Below, one piece after another: positions 50,056-61,774 of a stretch of DNA of 64,000 nt (its first letter is position 1; the number at the start of each line of letters is the position of its first letter). Below the pieces are notes generated by a model, which was not told where the DNA came from, did no database searches, and saw only the letters and a list, made by a program, of their open reading frames with translations. This stretch comes from Cherax quadricarinatus (taxonomy: Eukaryota; Arthropoda; Malacostraca; Decapoda; Parastacidae): assembly GCF_038502225.1 (NCBI RefSeq), contig NC_091357.1, positions 7,976,639 through 8,040,638 on the forward strand. The letters run 5' to 3'. The translations under genes were made by a program, and so were the position numbers.

Positions 50056-53000
50056 TACTGGGAACGTCATGACGAACGACACCAAGGAAGGTAAGAATAT
50101 TGTTGTTGTTGGGGATAGCCAAGTTAAGTATATGGATAGGGCGTTCTGCTTGAAGGACAGGAGTAGGAGACAGAGGGTTTGCTTTCCTGGGGCTGGGATG
50201 GAGGATATTGTTAGCCGTCTGGGTGACATCATGAGAGGTAATGGGAGCAATCCTATTATATGTCTCAGTGCTGGAGGCAACGATGTGCAGACGTAGGAGT
50301 GAAGACCTGATTAGCAGGTACAGGTCAGCAATAGAAATACTTAGGAGGAAGGGTGGGAATCCTGTCATATGTGGTATTTTGCCAAGGAGAGGAGTTGGAA
50401 ATGAATGGTTGTCCAGGGCAATTGGTGTCAATTGCTGGCTGGACAAATACTGTAAGGAAAATGCGGTAACATTCATTGACAACTGGGACCTCTTCTATGG
50501 CATAAATGACATGTATGCCAGGGATGGGGTTCACTTATCTAGGTCTGGGGTGCGGGCACTGGCAACTGCAGTGGAGGGAGCTGTTAGGACTTTAAACTAG
50601 GAATAGTTAGTGGTATGGGTTTTGGCAGGAAAACAGTGAAGTCCCAGTGTAGTAATATTATAAGTGCTAGGGGAACTAGTAATAAGCAGAACAAGGTAGA
50701 TATTGAAAAGCCAGTGACACTAGGTGATAAGGACAGTAATAGGTTTAGTAGAAAAACAGAAATGAGCAGGAAGGGTATAAAAAAGGAGAGTCTTTCAATG
50801 TTTATTATGCTAATAGCCGTAGTGCTAGGAATAAGATGGACGAGTTGAGATTAGTTGCTAGTGCAGGTAACATTGATGTATTTGCCTTAACTGAGACGTG
50901 GTTTAATTAAAAATGTCGGGACATGCCTGCGGAATGTCACATTCAGGGTTTTAAATTGTTCCAAGTAGATAGAAGTGTCGGGAAGGGGGGTGGGGTGGCA
51001 TTGTATGTCCGAGATCGCTTGAACTGTTGCATAAAAAACGGGTATTAAGTCTGAAGTAACACATACAGAGTCTGTTTGGATAGAATTTTCAGAGGAGCAG
51101 GAAAAATTGATTTTAGGTGTGATATACCATCCCCCAAACTTAGATAGGGACCAGGGGAGACTACTATGGGAGGAAATTGTTAAGGTCACAAGGCACGATA
51201 ATGTAGTAATTCTAGGAGACTAACTATAGTCATATTGATTGGAATTTCTTGACTGGGAATTTAGAATCATACGACTTCTTAGTAGTTCAGGATTGTTTTT
51301 TGAAGCAGTTTGTGACAGAACCTACAAGGGGAAATAACCTGCTTGACTTAGTTCTGGCAAACAATGAATCCCTTGTTAATAATTTAGAAATTTCAGAAGA
51401 ACTGGGTGCTAGCGACCACAAATCAATTACATTTAGCATTGAAAGGAAGTATGATAGTAGGGATAACTCAGTAACAGTCTCAGATTTTCGCTTAGCAGAT
51501 TACGATGGGCTTAGAGAACACTTATCTGTTGACTGGGGTAACAAAGAGAGCTATCAATATGACAGCTTTCTGAACACTATACATGCTGCTCAAAGAACGT
51601 TTATCCCGTATAAAGAAATTAGATCAAATAGAAATGACCCAAAATGGATGAATAATAGGCTGAAATATCTACTAGGGCATAAGAAGGGAATTTATAGGCG
51701 TATCAAAAGAGGTGAGGGTCATCTTATGAATCAGTATATTGACATTAAGAGGGACGTTAAAAAGGGGATAAGAAAAGCTAAAAGGGACTATGAAATTAAA
51801 GTTGCTAAGGATTCGAAAACCCAAAAAGGTTTTTCCAGGTCTATAGAACAAAAGTTAGAGATAAGATAGGTCCCCTTAAAAATAACTATGGGCATCTTAC
51901 TGACAAGGAGAAAGAAATGTGCTCGATTTTAAATAATTATTTTCTCTCGGTTTTTGCACAGGAAGACACTAACAATATCCCAGTAATTAATTTTTATAAT
52001 GGGCCTGAAGAAGATAAATTATATAACATCACAGTCACTAGTGAAATGGTTGTGAAGCAGATAGACTGAAGCAAAATAAGTCGCCGGGTCCTGATGAGGT
52101 TTTTTCAAGGGTTCTTAAGGAATGCAAAATGGAACTCGGTGAACCATTAACTAATATTTTTAATTTATCTCTTCAAACAGGTGTAGTGTCTGATATGTGG
52201 AAGATGGCTAATGTAATTCCTATTTTTAAAACAGGGGACAAGTCGTTACCGTCAAATTACCGCCCAATAAGCCTGACCTCAATTGTAGGTAAATTACTAG
52301 AGTCAATTATAGCTGAGATTATAAGAAGCCATCTCGATAAGCATAGCTTGATTAATGATACTCAGCATGGATTCACAAGAGGCCGTTCTTGTCTAACTAA
52401 TTTATTAACTTTCTTCAGTAAAGCTTTTGAGGCTGTTGATCATGATGAAGAATTTGATATTATTTACTGAGATTTTAGTAAGGCTTTTGATAGAGTTCCG
52501 CACCAAAGACTGTTGAAGAAAGTAGCAGCTCATGGCATTGGGGGAAGGGTGCTCTCGTGAATCGAATCATGGCTCACAGACAGGAAGCAGAGAGTGTCCA
52601 TCAATGGGGTTAAATCCAAGTGGGGATCTGTAACAAGTGGCATACCACAGGGATCAGTTCTAGGCCCATTGTTGTTTATAATATATATTAATGACCTTGA
52701 TGAGGGTATTACTAGTAATATGAGCAAATTCGCCGATGACACAAAGATAGGTAGGATAATTGACTCAAATGTAGATGTTAGGGAACTTCAGGAGGATTTA
52801 GACAAACTCTATTCTTGGTCAGAAAAGTGACAGATGCAGTTCAATGTAGATAAATGCAAGGTTCTGAAGCTCGGGAGTGTCCAGATCCCTAGCACTTATA
52901 AGTTAAATAATGTAGAACTTAGCCATACAGATTGCGAAAAGGACTTGGGGGTTATGGTGAGCAGCGACCTTAAACCAAGACAGCAATGCCTAAGCGTACG

Positions 53001-53672
53001 TAATAAGGCAAATAGATTATTGGGATTTATATCAAGTGTAAGCAACAGAAGTCCAGAGGTCATACTGCAGCTTTATACATCATTAGTAAGGCCTCACCTA
53101 GATTATGCAGCTCAGTTCTGGTCTCCATATTACAGAATGGATATAAATTCGTTAGAAAACATTCAGTGTAGAATGACTAAATTAATACATAGCATTAGAA
53201 ATCTTCCCTATGAAGAAAGATTGAAAACTCTTAAATTACATTCACTTGTTAGACGAAGAATGAGGGGACACATGATCTAAGTGTATAAGTGGAAGATGGG
53301 TATTAATACTTGAGGATGTATCTCCAAGAGAGAACCCGCAGTAATGGGTTTAAATTAGATAAGTTTAGATTTAGAAAGGGCATAGGAAAGTATTGGTTTG
53401 GAAATAGGGTAGCTGATGAGTGGAACAGTCTGCCTAGTTGGGTTATTGAGGCAAGGACTTTGGGTAGTTTCAAATTTAGGTTGGATAAGTACATGAGTGA
53501 GAGGGGTTAGATTTGATTGAGACTTGCAAATGAGTGGATAGAGTTATCAGAGATTATTTCTTGTGTAGCATTGAAAATTGGGTTGGGCAAATGTTTTGTT
53601 AGTGGGATGGATTGTAAAGGACGTGCCTAGTATAGGCCAACAGGCCTGCTGCAGTGATCCTCCTTTATGTTC
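50056..53672 (+). pseudogene. CR1-C: CR1 copy with many lesions
   Basis: Plus-strand CR1 starting inside ORF1, with ORF1 SGNH part (VVVGDSQVKYMDRAFCLKD, then DGVHLSRSG to 50600), ORF2 start at 50615 and later blocks: GASDHKSITF (51405), SNYRPISLTS (52250), FADDTKIG (52731), VRPHLDYAAQFWSP (53090) and the C-terminus (53310-53510). About ten stops and frameshifts lie between. Ends in the 3' UTR and a single TTATGTTCTTATG tail. Older than CR1-A and CR1-B. Confidence 0.88.
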
Positions 53673-53682
53673 TTATGACTAC

Positions 53683-53860
53683 TACGAATCTTGTTTTCCT
53701 CGGTCAGTCGCCGAATCTCCATCTTTGCCATCCTCAATTCTTCCTTAAGCTATTGGTAAAGTTGCTCGATGGAGGGCATCTTGGTTCAGTCTGTAGAGAG
53801 CACACTCGACACGTCCTCACTAAGCTAAGTACAGGTCACCTCTGAGCTAAGTGATCACCT
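53683..53860 (-). mobile_element. CR1 5' end fragment
   Basis: Minus strand encodes an ORF1 N-terminus (MPSIEQLYQ, stop, LKEELRMAKMEIRRLTEE) preceded by a 5' UTR with GAGCTAAGTACAGGTCACC-like words. Orientation is opposite to CR1-C. Confidence 0.75.
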
Positions 53861-53931
53861 CTGAGAACTTTTTGAAAATTAATTGGATGGTTAAAATCTC
53901 TCACGTGAATAAATAGAGCATTGAAAAAATT

Positions 53932-54255
53932 TGCGATAAAGTTTATTACGGTCAAACTGGTAAAAGTCTCGAACTTAGATTAAAGCAACATAAATATAAC
54001 ATTAGAACTGGACAAGATTTCAATGCTCTATTTATTCACTTGAGAGATTTTAACCATCCAATTGATTTTCAAAAAGTTGAGAAAGTTGTATCAAGCAAGT
54101 CCATGGTTGACAGGAATATAATTGAATCTTGTTTCATAAAAACCAGTTTTGAAAATATGAATATTTCCTTAGGTTTATATAAATTAGATTCATTTATAAT
54201 TAATAAAATTTGGACAAATAATAAACCTTATTTCTTGGGTAGAATAATTTGTTAG
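53932..54255 (+). pseudogene. PLE-C GIY-YIG endonuclease fragment
   Basis: CDKVYYGQTGKSLELRLKQH is the second half of a GIY-YIG motif (YYGQTGKS, catalytic arginine in ELRLKQH). It continues to KSMVDRNIIESCFIKTSFEN and a stop at 54255. The GIY box itself and the RT are missing. A clearly different lineage from PLE-A and PLE-B. The stop is 175 bases before the ribozyme core. Confidence 0.8.
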
Positions 54256-54425
54256 TGGGATGTCTTGAGGACCTGTCTAGTTGGACCAGCGGACCTACTG
54301 CAGTGTTCCTCTATTCTTATGAGTCCGGTATTGTCCCGCGTCAGGTGTTTCTTTGTTGTGGGAGTTGACTGTGAGGTGTGGTCTAAGCCCTTTAATTGCC
54401 TTCCTTTGATGTATTACTTTCATAG

Positions 54426-54463
54426 TTCCTTGACAATGTGAGTAGTCACGAAAGCGCTTGGAA
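54426..54463 (+). ncRNA. Hammerhead-like module, family C
   Basis: Helix I TTCC (54426-54429) with GGAA (54460-54463); core TTGACAA (U3, A8); extra T; helix II GTGA-GTAG-TCAC (54438-54449); GAA; AGCGCT as palindromic helix III in place of ACGT; predicted cleavage after T54459. No AATAAA follows here. Confidence 0.65.
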
Positions 54464-54492
54464 TTTCACTACTCTTTCACAGTGGTTGTTTT

Positions 54493-54494
<2 letters not shown>

Positions 54495-54567
<73 letters not shown>
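54495..54567. repeat. (TA)n microsatellite
   Basis: Pure run; reads as the tail of the adjacent RTE-like 3' end on the minus strand. Confidence 0.97.
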
Positions 54568-54570
<3 letters not shown>

Positions 54571-54753
54571 CAAACCAGCCGTATCCCACCGAAACAAGGT
54601 GGCCCAAAAAAAGAAAAGTTTAAGTTTATCTTTTTAACTTTAGCAATGTATACAGAAGAAAGGGTTACTACCCCCTTCCTCCTGTCATTTTAGTCGCCTC
54701 TTACGACACACATGGCTTACGGAGGAAGAATTCTGTTCCATTTTCCCATGGAG
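54568..54753 (-). mobile_element. RTE-type 3'-end/SINE-like repeat
   Basis: TATCCCACCGAAACAAGGTG, GCCTCTTACGACACACATGG and CTTACGGAGGAAGAATTCTG match the copy at 4228-4410. Confidence 0.65.
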
Positions 54754-54754
54754 A

Positions 54755-54755
<1 letters not shown>

Positions 54756-54824
<69 letters not shown>
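54756..54824. repeat. (GT)n microsatellite
   Basis: Pure run that directly abuts MITE copy 2. Confidence 0.97.
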
Positions 54825-54827
<3 letters not shown>

Positions 54828-55199
54828 GTGCCGAATAGGCAAAACTTGTGATTCTGGCTTAAATAGCAACGCTCTTCTTGCCGAATAAGATAAGCGAAAA
54901 TTTGTGTATGCAATAATTTCGCAAAATCATTCGAACCTTACGAAAAAAATATATTTCATGGTGTTGAGTTATTATAAGCTCATCTAAAATATATTTAGTT
55001 GGATTAGGCTAAATTAAATTGAGCCTGTTTTAATAAGGTTAGGTAAGTTTTCTAAGGCTCATTTGGTACAAAATTATGAATTTTTACATTAACATAAATG
55101 AAAAAAAATTATCTCTAAACCTATAAGAGAAAATTTTAGAAAGGACTTAATTTTAAATGAGTTCTTGCTAATTGACCAGTTTTATCTAATCGACACGAC
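54825..55199 (-). mobile_element. MITE with GTCGTGCCGAATA ends, copy 2
   Basis: 375 bp, inverted relative to copy 1. The left end GTCGTGCCGAATAGGCAAAA is intact; the right end TTTTATCTAATCGACACGAC has decayed. Internal words such as AAATTTGTGTATGCAATAAT and GCAACG are shared with copy 1. Confidence 0.8.
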
Positions 55200-55751
55200 A
55201 TATATATATATATATTATTTCTTTCCAAGTCATGGGCTGCAAATTGCACCAAAATTTGCCGAAAGGGAAAATATCCGGCTATTTAGGCTTAACAATGGGT
55301 TATTGAGGGCAATAACCCCACCACGACGGAAGTGACCCGGCATTGGGGAATTTCAGCTGTAAGGGTTCAGGAGTTAGGGCTCAACCCCACGGCAAACTTG
55401 CACCGCTGAATACAGGTACACATAATTAGGCTTCAGGGATCCTAATTAAAAAGCTACTTACCCCAGCTTAAATGAACCAATCAATTAGCTTTCCCAGGGG
55501 GAGGGGAACACTGACAGGGGGGGATTATTATTACAACTGTTACTGTTATATTATTTTTATTATTATTATTATTATTATTATTGGTCGTACAGCCCGCGTG
55601 GAATAGTAGTGGAAGCTGAGGGAGAGGTAGGTGGGGGGGGGGGATTTGGAGAGGACTGGAATGTATAGTGAGGCCTGGAGAGGACTGGGGGAACTGAGGG
55701 ATAACTGGGGAGGAGAGAGACCTATTACCTCAAGAATACCAATACAGCAGC

Positions 55752-55753
<2 letters not shown>
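55200..55753. other. Short microsatellites and a SINE-like patch, no gene
   Basis: Short (TA)n at 55200-55216; GCAATAACCCCACCACGACG near 55300 resembles a dispersed repeat; (ATT)n at 55546-55582; a G run near 55635. No gene. Confidence 0.45.

Positions 55754-55824
<71 letters not shown>
55754..55824. repeat. (TA)n microsatellite
   Basis: Pure run. Confidence 0.97.
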
Positions 55825-55827
<3 letters not shown>

Positions 55828-56117
55828 GGGCAAGTCTTGTCGCTTCTGGCAAAAAAAAAAAACAAAAAAAAAAAGAGAGAGAGACTGGACCTGGGTCAAG
55901 ATGCACTCTCCTCTGCCATCTCCTGAGCATCCAGCATCCGGCTTCTCTGGGTGAGGGATGGGGTCGCTGCAGTTGCAAGTGATTAACGCTCATTGCTAAT
56001 GGCTGGCCATCCATTGTGTGGGAGAGACACACACACACACTACTGCTGCTGTTGCCTGAGTTCTGCTGGCGATCTGCAACACTGTCTTGGTGGCTTGTTA
56101 CATGAGGCAATACTGGA

Positions 56118-56158
<41 letters not shown>
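55825..56158. other. A-rich and (CT)n patch, no gene
   Basis: A runs near 55850 and a pure (CT)n at 56120-56157. Nothing else recognised. Confidence 0.5.
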
Positions 56159-56159
<1 letters not shown>

Positions 56160-57150
56160 ACTAGGTTTCATATCTAGAAACTTTGAGCACAAATGTTCTC
56201 GATAGTGCACTTGCTAGACTATACTTTGAGTATGCCATCTGGATTTGGTCTCCAAATTACATAAAAGACGAAGATATACTGGAGAGGGTGCAGAGACCTA
56301 CCAAACTGGCACCGTCACTCAGAAATAAACCTTATGAAGAGAGACTCACAGCACTAAACTCTCTTACGTCATAGGAAATCGTCACTACTAGATCTCATTC
56401 AAACCTCATGACTGGCTTTGACACACTAAAACATGAACTATTTGAAATACTGAATGAATAACCCGAAACACTATGAAACTGAGAGGCAGAAGATGTAACA
56501 CAAACGTAGGCACAAACTTGTAAACAGAACTATTCCAGAATGGACAAAATTACTGAGTAATGCTGTAAGCAGAACCAGCTGGACATGTACTTTACAAGTA
56601 TAGGATTCAAGTAGATGCATCGTGGTCTAATGAGAGGAGTTGCTAGAGCCTTCAGGATGTAGTAAGTCAGTGAGTGACCAGTAAGGTACAGGGGAGGATA
56701 ACAGAGAGAATTTTCCTTAGGCACTCGTTACTTTACTCTTACCAGTCACTAAACTCACATTAAAACTACTACTACTACTACTCCTGCAGCAGCAGCAGCA
56801 GCAGCAGCTGGAGTGGAGAGTGGGGAAAGCACCTGCTTCTCTATCCTTGTCTCCTACATTTACACAGCAGCAGACAGCCTCGATGTGAATTTACATGTCT
56901 TCTGCTAGCAGGAGAGCAGTGAGTACAATAAGGAAACACTATATTAACATCCGTGGCCCCATATTATTCAACATCTTATCAGAAGATATCAGAAACACTG
57001 CTGGACCAAGTGTAGAAGTCTTCAAGGGGAAACTGGGCAAATATCTTCACAAAGTGCCAGATCAACCAGGCTGTGACAGGTATATGGGGCTACAGGCCAC
57101 CAGCAGACTGACTGACCAGGTAAGCACTAGACGAGCCTAGCCCATGGCCG
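56159..57150 (+). pseudogene. CR1/Rex-like non-LTR ORF2 C-terminal region, decayed
   Basis: 56195-56370 encodes ARLYFEYAIWIWSPNYIKDE and LERVQRPTKLAPSLRNKPYE, the usual post-RT block (LEYA..WSP....LE.VQRR.TK). After a decayed middle, 56886-57130 gives TIRKHYINIRGPILFNILSE and KVPDQPGCDRYMGLQATS. The last block is the same family as 38247-38500 and 61775-62270. Stops and frameshifts throughout. A short CAG run lies at 56788-56808. Confidence 0.7.
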
Positions 57151-57540
57151 GGCTCCAGGAATAGAAAAACCCTCGGAACTCATCAAAGGAATATCAAAGG
57201 TATGGTATGTACTTCCATTACTCTCGTCTCGCACACCACCGCCTGCACTACCAACATCCATCACCCACCAACACGCATCAGAATCACCATCCAACAACTA
57301 CCACCACTATCAATTAACCACCACTACGTATCCACTACCAATCAACACCGCCCACAACATGATGAGCTTCAACCGCTGTCAAACGCTTTAAACCGATGGT
57401 CAGACAATGTTGGCGAGGAGAATGTTAGCTCCTACATACGTCTGCAACATTAACACACATGCAACATTCTTGCGAAATCTCCCCAAATGTCTGGGCCAGG
57501 GGGGTGAAAACTATGGGTAGAAATTTGCATGATTTTTTTA
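57151..57540. other. No gene seen
   Basis: CA-rich, low-complexity stretch (CACCACTATCAATTAACCACC-like). The 83-residue open frame here is compositional. Confidence 0.5.
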
Positions 57541-57704
57541 ATCACACCAGCGGCCTCCCACCAAGATAGACTCCAAAGGAATGAAAAAAAAACATTCACC
57601 ATCATTCATCCACGAGCTGCCTTGCCAGCAGCGTTTGTATGACACAGTTTACACGACCATCAGAAGTGTACGATCAAAGTGACCTTACCGTTTAACATTC
57701 TATG
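57541..57704 (-). mobile_element. RTE-type 3'-end repeat, diverged
   Basis: CCTCCCACCAAGATAGACTC and ACATTCACCATCATTCATCC, CTGCCTTGCCAGCAG parallel the RTE tail at 30120-30240. Confidence 0.55.
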
Positions 57705-57976
57705 AAACATTTAAGACGCAATCTCCCTCGCCCACAAATCAATCTCCCTCGTTCACAAATCAATCTCCCTCGTTCACAAATCAATCTCCCTCGTTCACAA
57801 ATCAATCTCCCTCGTTCACAAATCAATCTCCCTCTCCCACAAATCAATCTCCCTCGTTCACAAATCAATCTCCCTCTCCCACAAATCAATCTCCCTCGCC
57901 CACAAATCAATCTCTCTCGCCCACAAATCAATCTCCCTCGTTCACAAATCGATCTCCCTCTCCCACAAATCAATCA
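57705..57976. repeat. 21-bp minisatellite
   Basis: About 13 copies of CAAATCAATCTCCCTCGTTC plus A, alternating with a CTCTCCCA variant. Frame-preserving. Confidence 0.95.
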
Positions 57977-58154
57977 AGGTATTACCACTCGCTCTTGGCC
58001 CAAGTAACTAGAGCTAGCCCTCTACTGGAATCAAACTTGACCACCTCCCATTTTCCAGGCCCCTAAAGGTGTAGCGCTTCCTCATAATTAATAATTTATT
58101 CAGCAATTGAAATCCTCAGCCATTCCATCTCAAAAAGCTTTCTAATCCATCCAT
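57977..58154. other. No gene seen
   Basis: Short unique spacer. Confidence 0.5.
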
Positions 58155-58166
58155 CCTCTCTCTCTC

Positions 58167-58212
<46 letters not shown>

Positions 58213-58226
58213 TCTCTCTCTCTCTC
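58155..58226. repeat. (CT)n microsatellite
   Basis: Nearly pure CT run with two CCC interruptions. Confidence 0.95.
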
Positions 58227-58274
58227 GACATGTGAGATACTCCCTTTATCGCGATCTCTGGACGGAAATTACTT

Positions 58275-58670
58275 TTGACCCCCACCGACTCACCGCCCCC
58301 CGTCTGTCGAGACCGCCCCTCTCCTTCCGTCGAGACTGCCCCCCCCCTCCGTCGAAACCGCCCCTCTCCCGTCGAGACCGCCCTTCCTCCGTCGAGACCG
58401 TCCTTCTCCGTCGAGACCGCCCCCCTCCGTAGAGACCGCGTTCCCTCCATCGAGACCGCTCCCTCCGTCGAGAACGTCCTTCCTCCGTCGAGACCGCCCC
58501 TCTCCTTCCGTCGAGACTGCCCCCCCTCAGTCCGTCGATACCGCCTCTCTCCCTCCGTCGAGACTGCCTCCCCATGGAGACAGCCTTCCCTCCATCGAGA
58601 CTGCCCTCCCCTTCCGTCGAGACCGCCCTTCCTCAATCGAGACCGCCCTTCCTCCTTCGAGACCGCCAAC
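58275..58670. repeat. GTCGAGACCGCCC minisatellite
   Basis: About 20 copies of CCGTCGAGACCGCCC at irregular 18-25-bp steps with C/T-rich filler. Open frames on both strands are artefacts. Confidence 0.9.
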
Positions 58671-58679
58671 CATTCAACA

Positions 58680-58890
58680 CTAACCTTGGTGACTGCCCAC
58701 CACTATTGTAGGCAACCCACCTCTACTATAGGCAACCTACCAATACTGTAGGCAACCCACCACTACTGTAGGCAACCCACCACTACTGTAGGCAACCCAC
58801 CACTACTGTAGGCAACCCACCACTACTGTAGGCAACCCACCACTACTGGAGGCAATCCACCACTACTGTAGGCAACCCACCATTACATAA
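58680..58890. repeat. 20-bp minisatellite
   Basis: About ten copies of CCACCACTACTGTAGGCAAC. Confidence 0.95.
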
Positions 58891-59530
58891 GGTCACCCCA
58901 CCACCACTACATCACGTCACTAGCACAAGTCCTCCCACCATATCAGGTCACCCACCACCATCACTGCAGGTCACCCACCCCCACCACATCAAGTCACCCC
59001 ACCACCTCTACATAAGGTCACCAGCACAGGTCTTCCCACCACATCAGCTCACCCACCACCACCACTGCAGGTCACCCACCACCACTGCAGGTCACCCACC
59101 ACCACCACAGCAGGTCACCCACCACCACAGCAGGTCACCCACCCCACCACTGCAGGTCACCCACCACCACCACAGGTCACCCACCACCACAGCAGGTCAC
59201 CCACCACCACAGCAGGTCACCCACCACCACAGCAGGTCACCCACCACCACAGCAGGTCACCCACCCCACCACTGCAGGTCACCCACCACCACTGCAGGTC
59301 ACCCACCACCACCACAGCAGGTCACCCACCCCACCACAGCAGGTCACCCACCCCACCACAGCAGGTCACCCACCACCACAGCAGGTCACCCACCACCACA
59401 GCAGGTCACCCACCACCACAGCAGGTCACCCACCCCACCACTGCAGGTCACCCACCACCACCACAGCAGGTCACCCACCACCACTGCAGGTCACCCACCA
59501 CCACTGCACGTCACCCACCACCTCTGGACT
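58891..59530. repeat. 20-bp minisatellite, related
   Basis: About 30 copies of CAGGTCACCCACCACCACAG with added or lost CCA steps and a CCCCACCACTGCAGG variant. It shares CCCACCAC with the preceding array. Confidence 0.95.
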
Positions 59531-59689
59531 GTGTCCACCAATAAAACACTAACTCAAACAAAAGACAAGGCCCAACATAGGAATAAAACAGCAATAAAAG
59601 TGAAACATGCAGCCCGAGTGTTTTAAAACACAGTTTTAAATCGGCGTCATTTGGCCTGCCACGCAGGGAATGGGTTTAAAAATTTATTT
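59531..59689. other. No gene seen
   Basis: Short unique spacer. Confidence 0.5.
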
Positions 59690-59880
59690 AATGGGTTCAA
59701 AAAGTAGTGTGAAGGGTTCGAAAAGTGGGGTGATGGGTTCGAAAAGTGGGGGTGATGGGTTCGAAAAGTGGGGGTGATGGGTTCGAAAAGTGGGGAATTG
59801 GGTTCGAAAAGTAGCATGATGGGTTCGAAAATTGCTGGTCGAAGATATGTAAAAGCATCGAAAAATTAATGTTCGAAAAG
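59690..59880. repeat. 20-22-bp minisatellite
   Basis: About eight copies of GGGTTCGAAAAGTGGGGGTG plus AT, degrading to the right. Confidence 0.9.
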
Positions 59881-60104
59881 TACTACAATGAATTAAGAAT
59901 GCGTTATAATAGATTTATGAGCGATCTATTGTGACTGAAACGTCCTGGGACGGTTTCCAGTATTCCTGAAGACAGGCTGCAAAGATGCAGGCTGTCAGCA
60001 AAGACACAGGCTGTCAGCAAAGCCTTAGGCTGGGAGCCATGATATAGACAAGCAGCAAAGAATTAGGCAGTCAACACAGAAAACAGGCAGGCAGACCATG
60101 CAGG
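59881..60104. other. No gene seen
   Basis: Spacer with the first degenerate CAGGCTG units of the next array. Confidence 0.45.
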
Positions 60105-60950
60105 CAAGTAGGGAGCTATAGGCAGGCTGGAAGACAGGACATGGAGGCAGGCTGGAAGACAGGACATGCAGGCAGTCAGGAAGACAGGACATATAGGCAG
60201 GCTGGAAGACAGGACATGCAGGCAGGCTGGAAGACAGGACATATAGGCAGGCTGGAAGACAGGGTATGCAGGCAGTCAGGAAGACAGGACATATAGGCAG
60301 GCTGGAAGACAGGACATGCAGGCAGTCAGGAAGACAGGACATATAGGCAGTCAGGAAGACAGGACATATAGGCAGGCTGGAAGACAGGACATGCAGGCAG
60401 TCAGGAAGACAGGACATATAGGCAGGCTGGAAGACAGGACATGCAGGCAGTCAGGAAGACAGGACATATAGGCAGGCTGGAAGACAGGGTATGCAGGCAG
60501 TCAGGAAGACAGGACATACAGGCAGGCTGGAAGACAGGACATGCAGGCAGTCAGGAAGACAGGACATACAGGCAGGCAGGAAGACAGGACATACAGGCAG
60601 TCAGGAAGACAGGACATGCAGGCAGTCAGGAAGACAGGACATACAGGCAGGCTGGAAGACAGGACATGCAGGCAGGCAGGAAGACAGGACATACAGGCAG
60701 TCAGGAAGACAGGACATGCAGGCAGTCAGGAAGACAGGACATATAGGCAGGCTGGAAGACAGGGCATGCAGGCAGTCAGAAGACAGGACATACAGGCAGT
60801 CAGAAGACAGGACATACAGGCAGGCAGGAAGACAGGACATACAGGCAGTCAGGAAGACAGGACATGCAGGCAGTCAGGAAGACAGGACATATAGGCAGGC
60901 AGGAAGACAGGACATACAGGCAGTCAGGAAGACAAAACATGCAGGCAGTA
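60105..60950. repeat. 25-bp minisatellite
   Basis: About 34 copies of AGGAAGACAGGACATACAGG plus CAGTC. Three linked two-state positions (CAGTCAGG/CAGGCTGG, ATACAGG/ATATAGG, CATGCAGG) recur in patterned order. Open frames on both strands are artefacts. Confidence 0.95.
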
Positions 60951-61774
60951 TAATAAGATCTGGCAAGCAAGGAGAGAGAGGCCATGAATGCATGAAGCAA
61001 AGAAACAGGTTATGCAAGCATGCAGGCAAGGAAACAGGTTATGCAGGCAAGGATACAGTTCATGCATGCTGGCATGACGTACAGGCACAGGCAGCAGGGT
61101 TGGCATAATTGTTCACTTCTAATTTTTGGGGGGAGGTGGGGGTTAAAAATACAATAATGCTTTAGAGTAAAGCAAGTTATTACTGCCGAATGGTGACTAT
61201 CTTCTATGTATTTACCTGCCAAAGACTTAAGAAACATCATAGGCTGATAAACGTTGAAGTGGGGGAAAAAGAAGTCAGCAGAATGAGACACAATTGTGTT
61301 TAATTTTTGAAATCTGTGTTTTAGATACATGCATAATTCGTTCTAACATGTCTGCTGTCACCAGTGGCTGACAGTAGACAACATGTTCCACCCACTTGTT
61401 TGAGTGTAAGTACATGTTTGAACATCATGGCTGCTGTCACCAGTGACTGACAGCAGACATGTTCAAAGAAGATTTGCATCCACTTGCCAGAGTGTCAGTA
61501 CAAGTCTGAACACGTTGTGATCTGTTCAAACATCAGTGCAAATCTCTCACAGCTACAGACTGAACTCTTTTCAATATGCACACCTGGTCACTTTTTTTTC
61601 CTCTTCAGTAACGTAAATATGAATCGCCATTAACTATAATATTTAATTATGAATTAATTTATCATCAGGAAATCCTAAAAATGTTTACATTTAAAAAAAA
61701 ATCTGGATAGGTTAAGCTGATGGGGCTTTCCAATTTCTTTTAAACACAGTTATGGGGAAAATGGGTTAGTCAGT
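60951..61774. other. No gene; decayed repeats
   Basis: 60990-61080 holds loose GCAAGGAAACAGGTTATGCA repeats. 61345-61510 holds two diverged copies of a segment with CTGCTGTCACCAGTG-CTGACAG, itself an inverted repeat. Nothing coding recognised. Confidence 0.45.

Larger units (their letters stand above)
53866..54490 (+). mobile_element. PLE-C: AT-rich Penelope-like fragment
   Basis: A 61-bp inverted stub (53866-53926, reverse complement of 54018-54079) leads into endonuclease sequence, then a 3' region with a ribozyme module. This repeats the inverted-start habit of PLE-A. It ends at a (TA)n tract. Confidence 0.8.

Noticed and set aside
56788..56812. CAG triplet run as a polyglutamine gene
   Set aside because: Only about seven repeats, outside any supported reading frame.
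57202..57453. 83-codon open frame rich in Thr, His and Pro
   Set aside because: Low-complexity CA-rich sequence with no motif or splice context.
59930..59965. GACTGAAACGTCCTGGGACG as another ribozyme module
   Set aside because: It has GAAACGTC but no helix II before it and no core heptamer.
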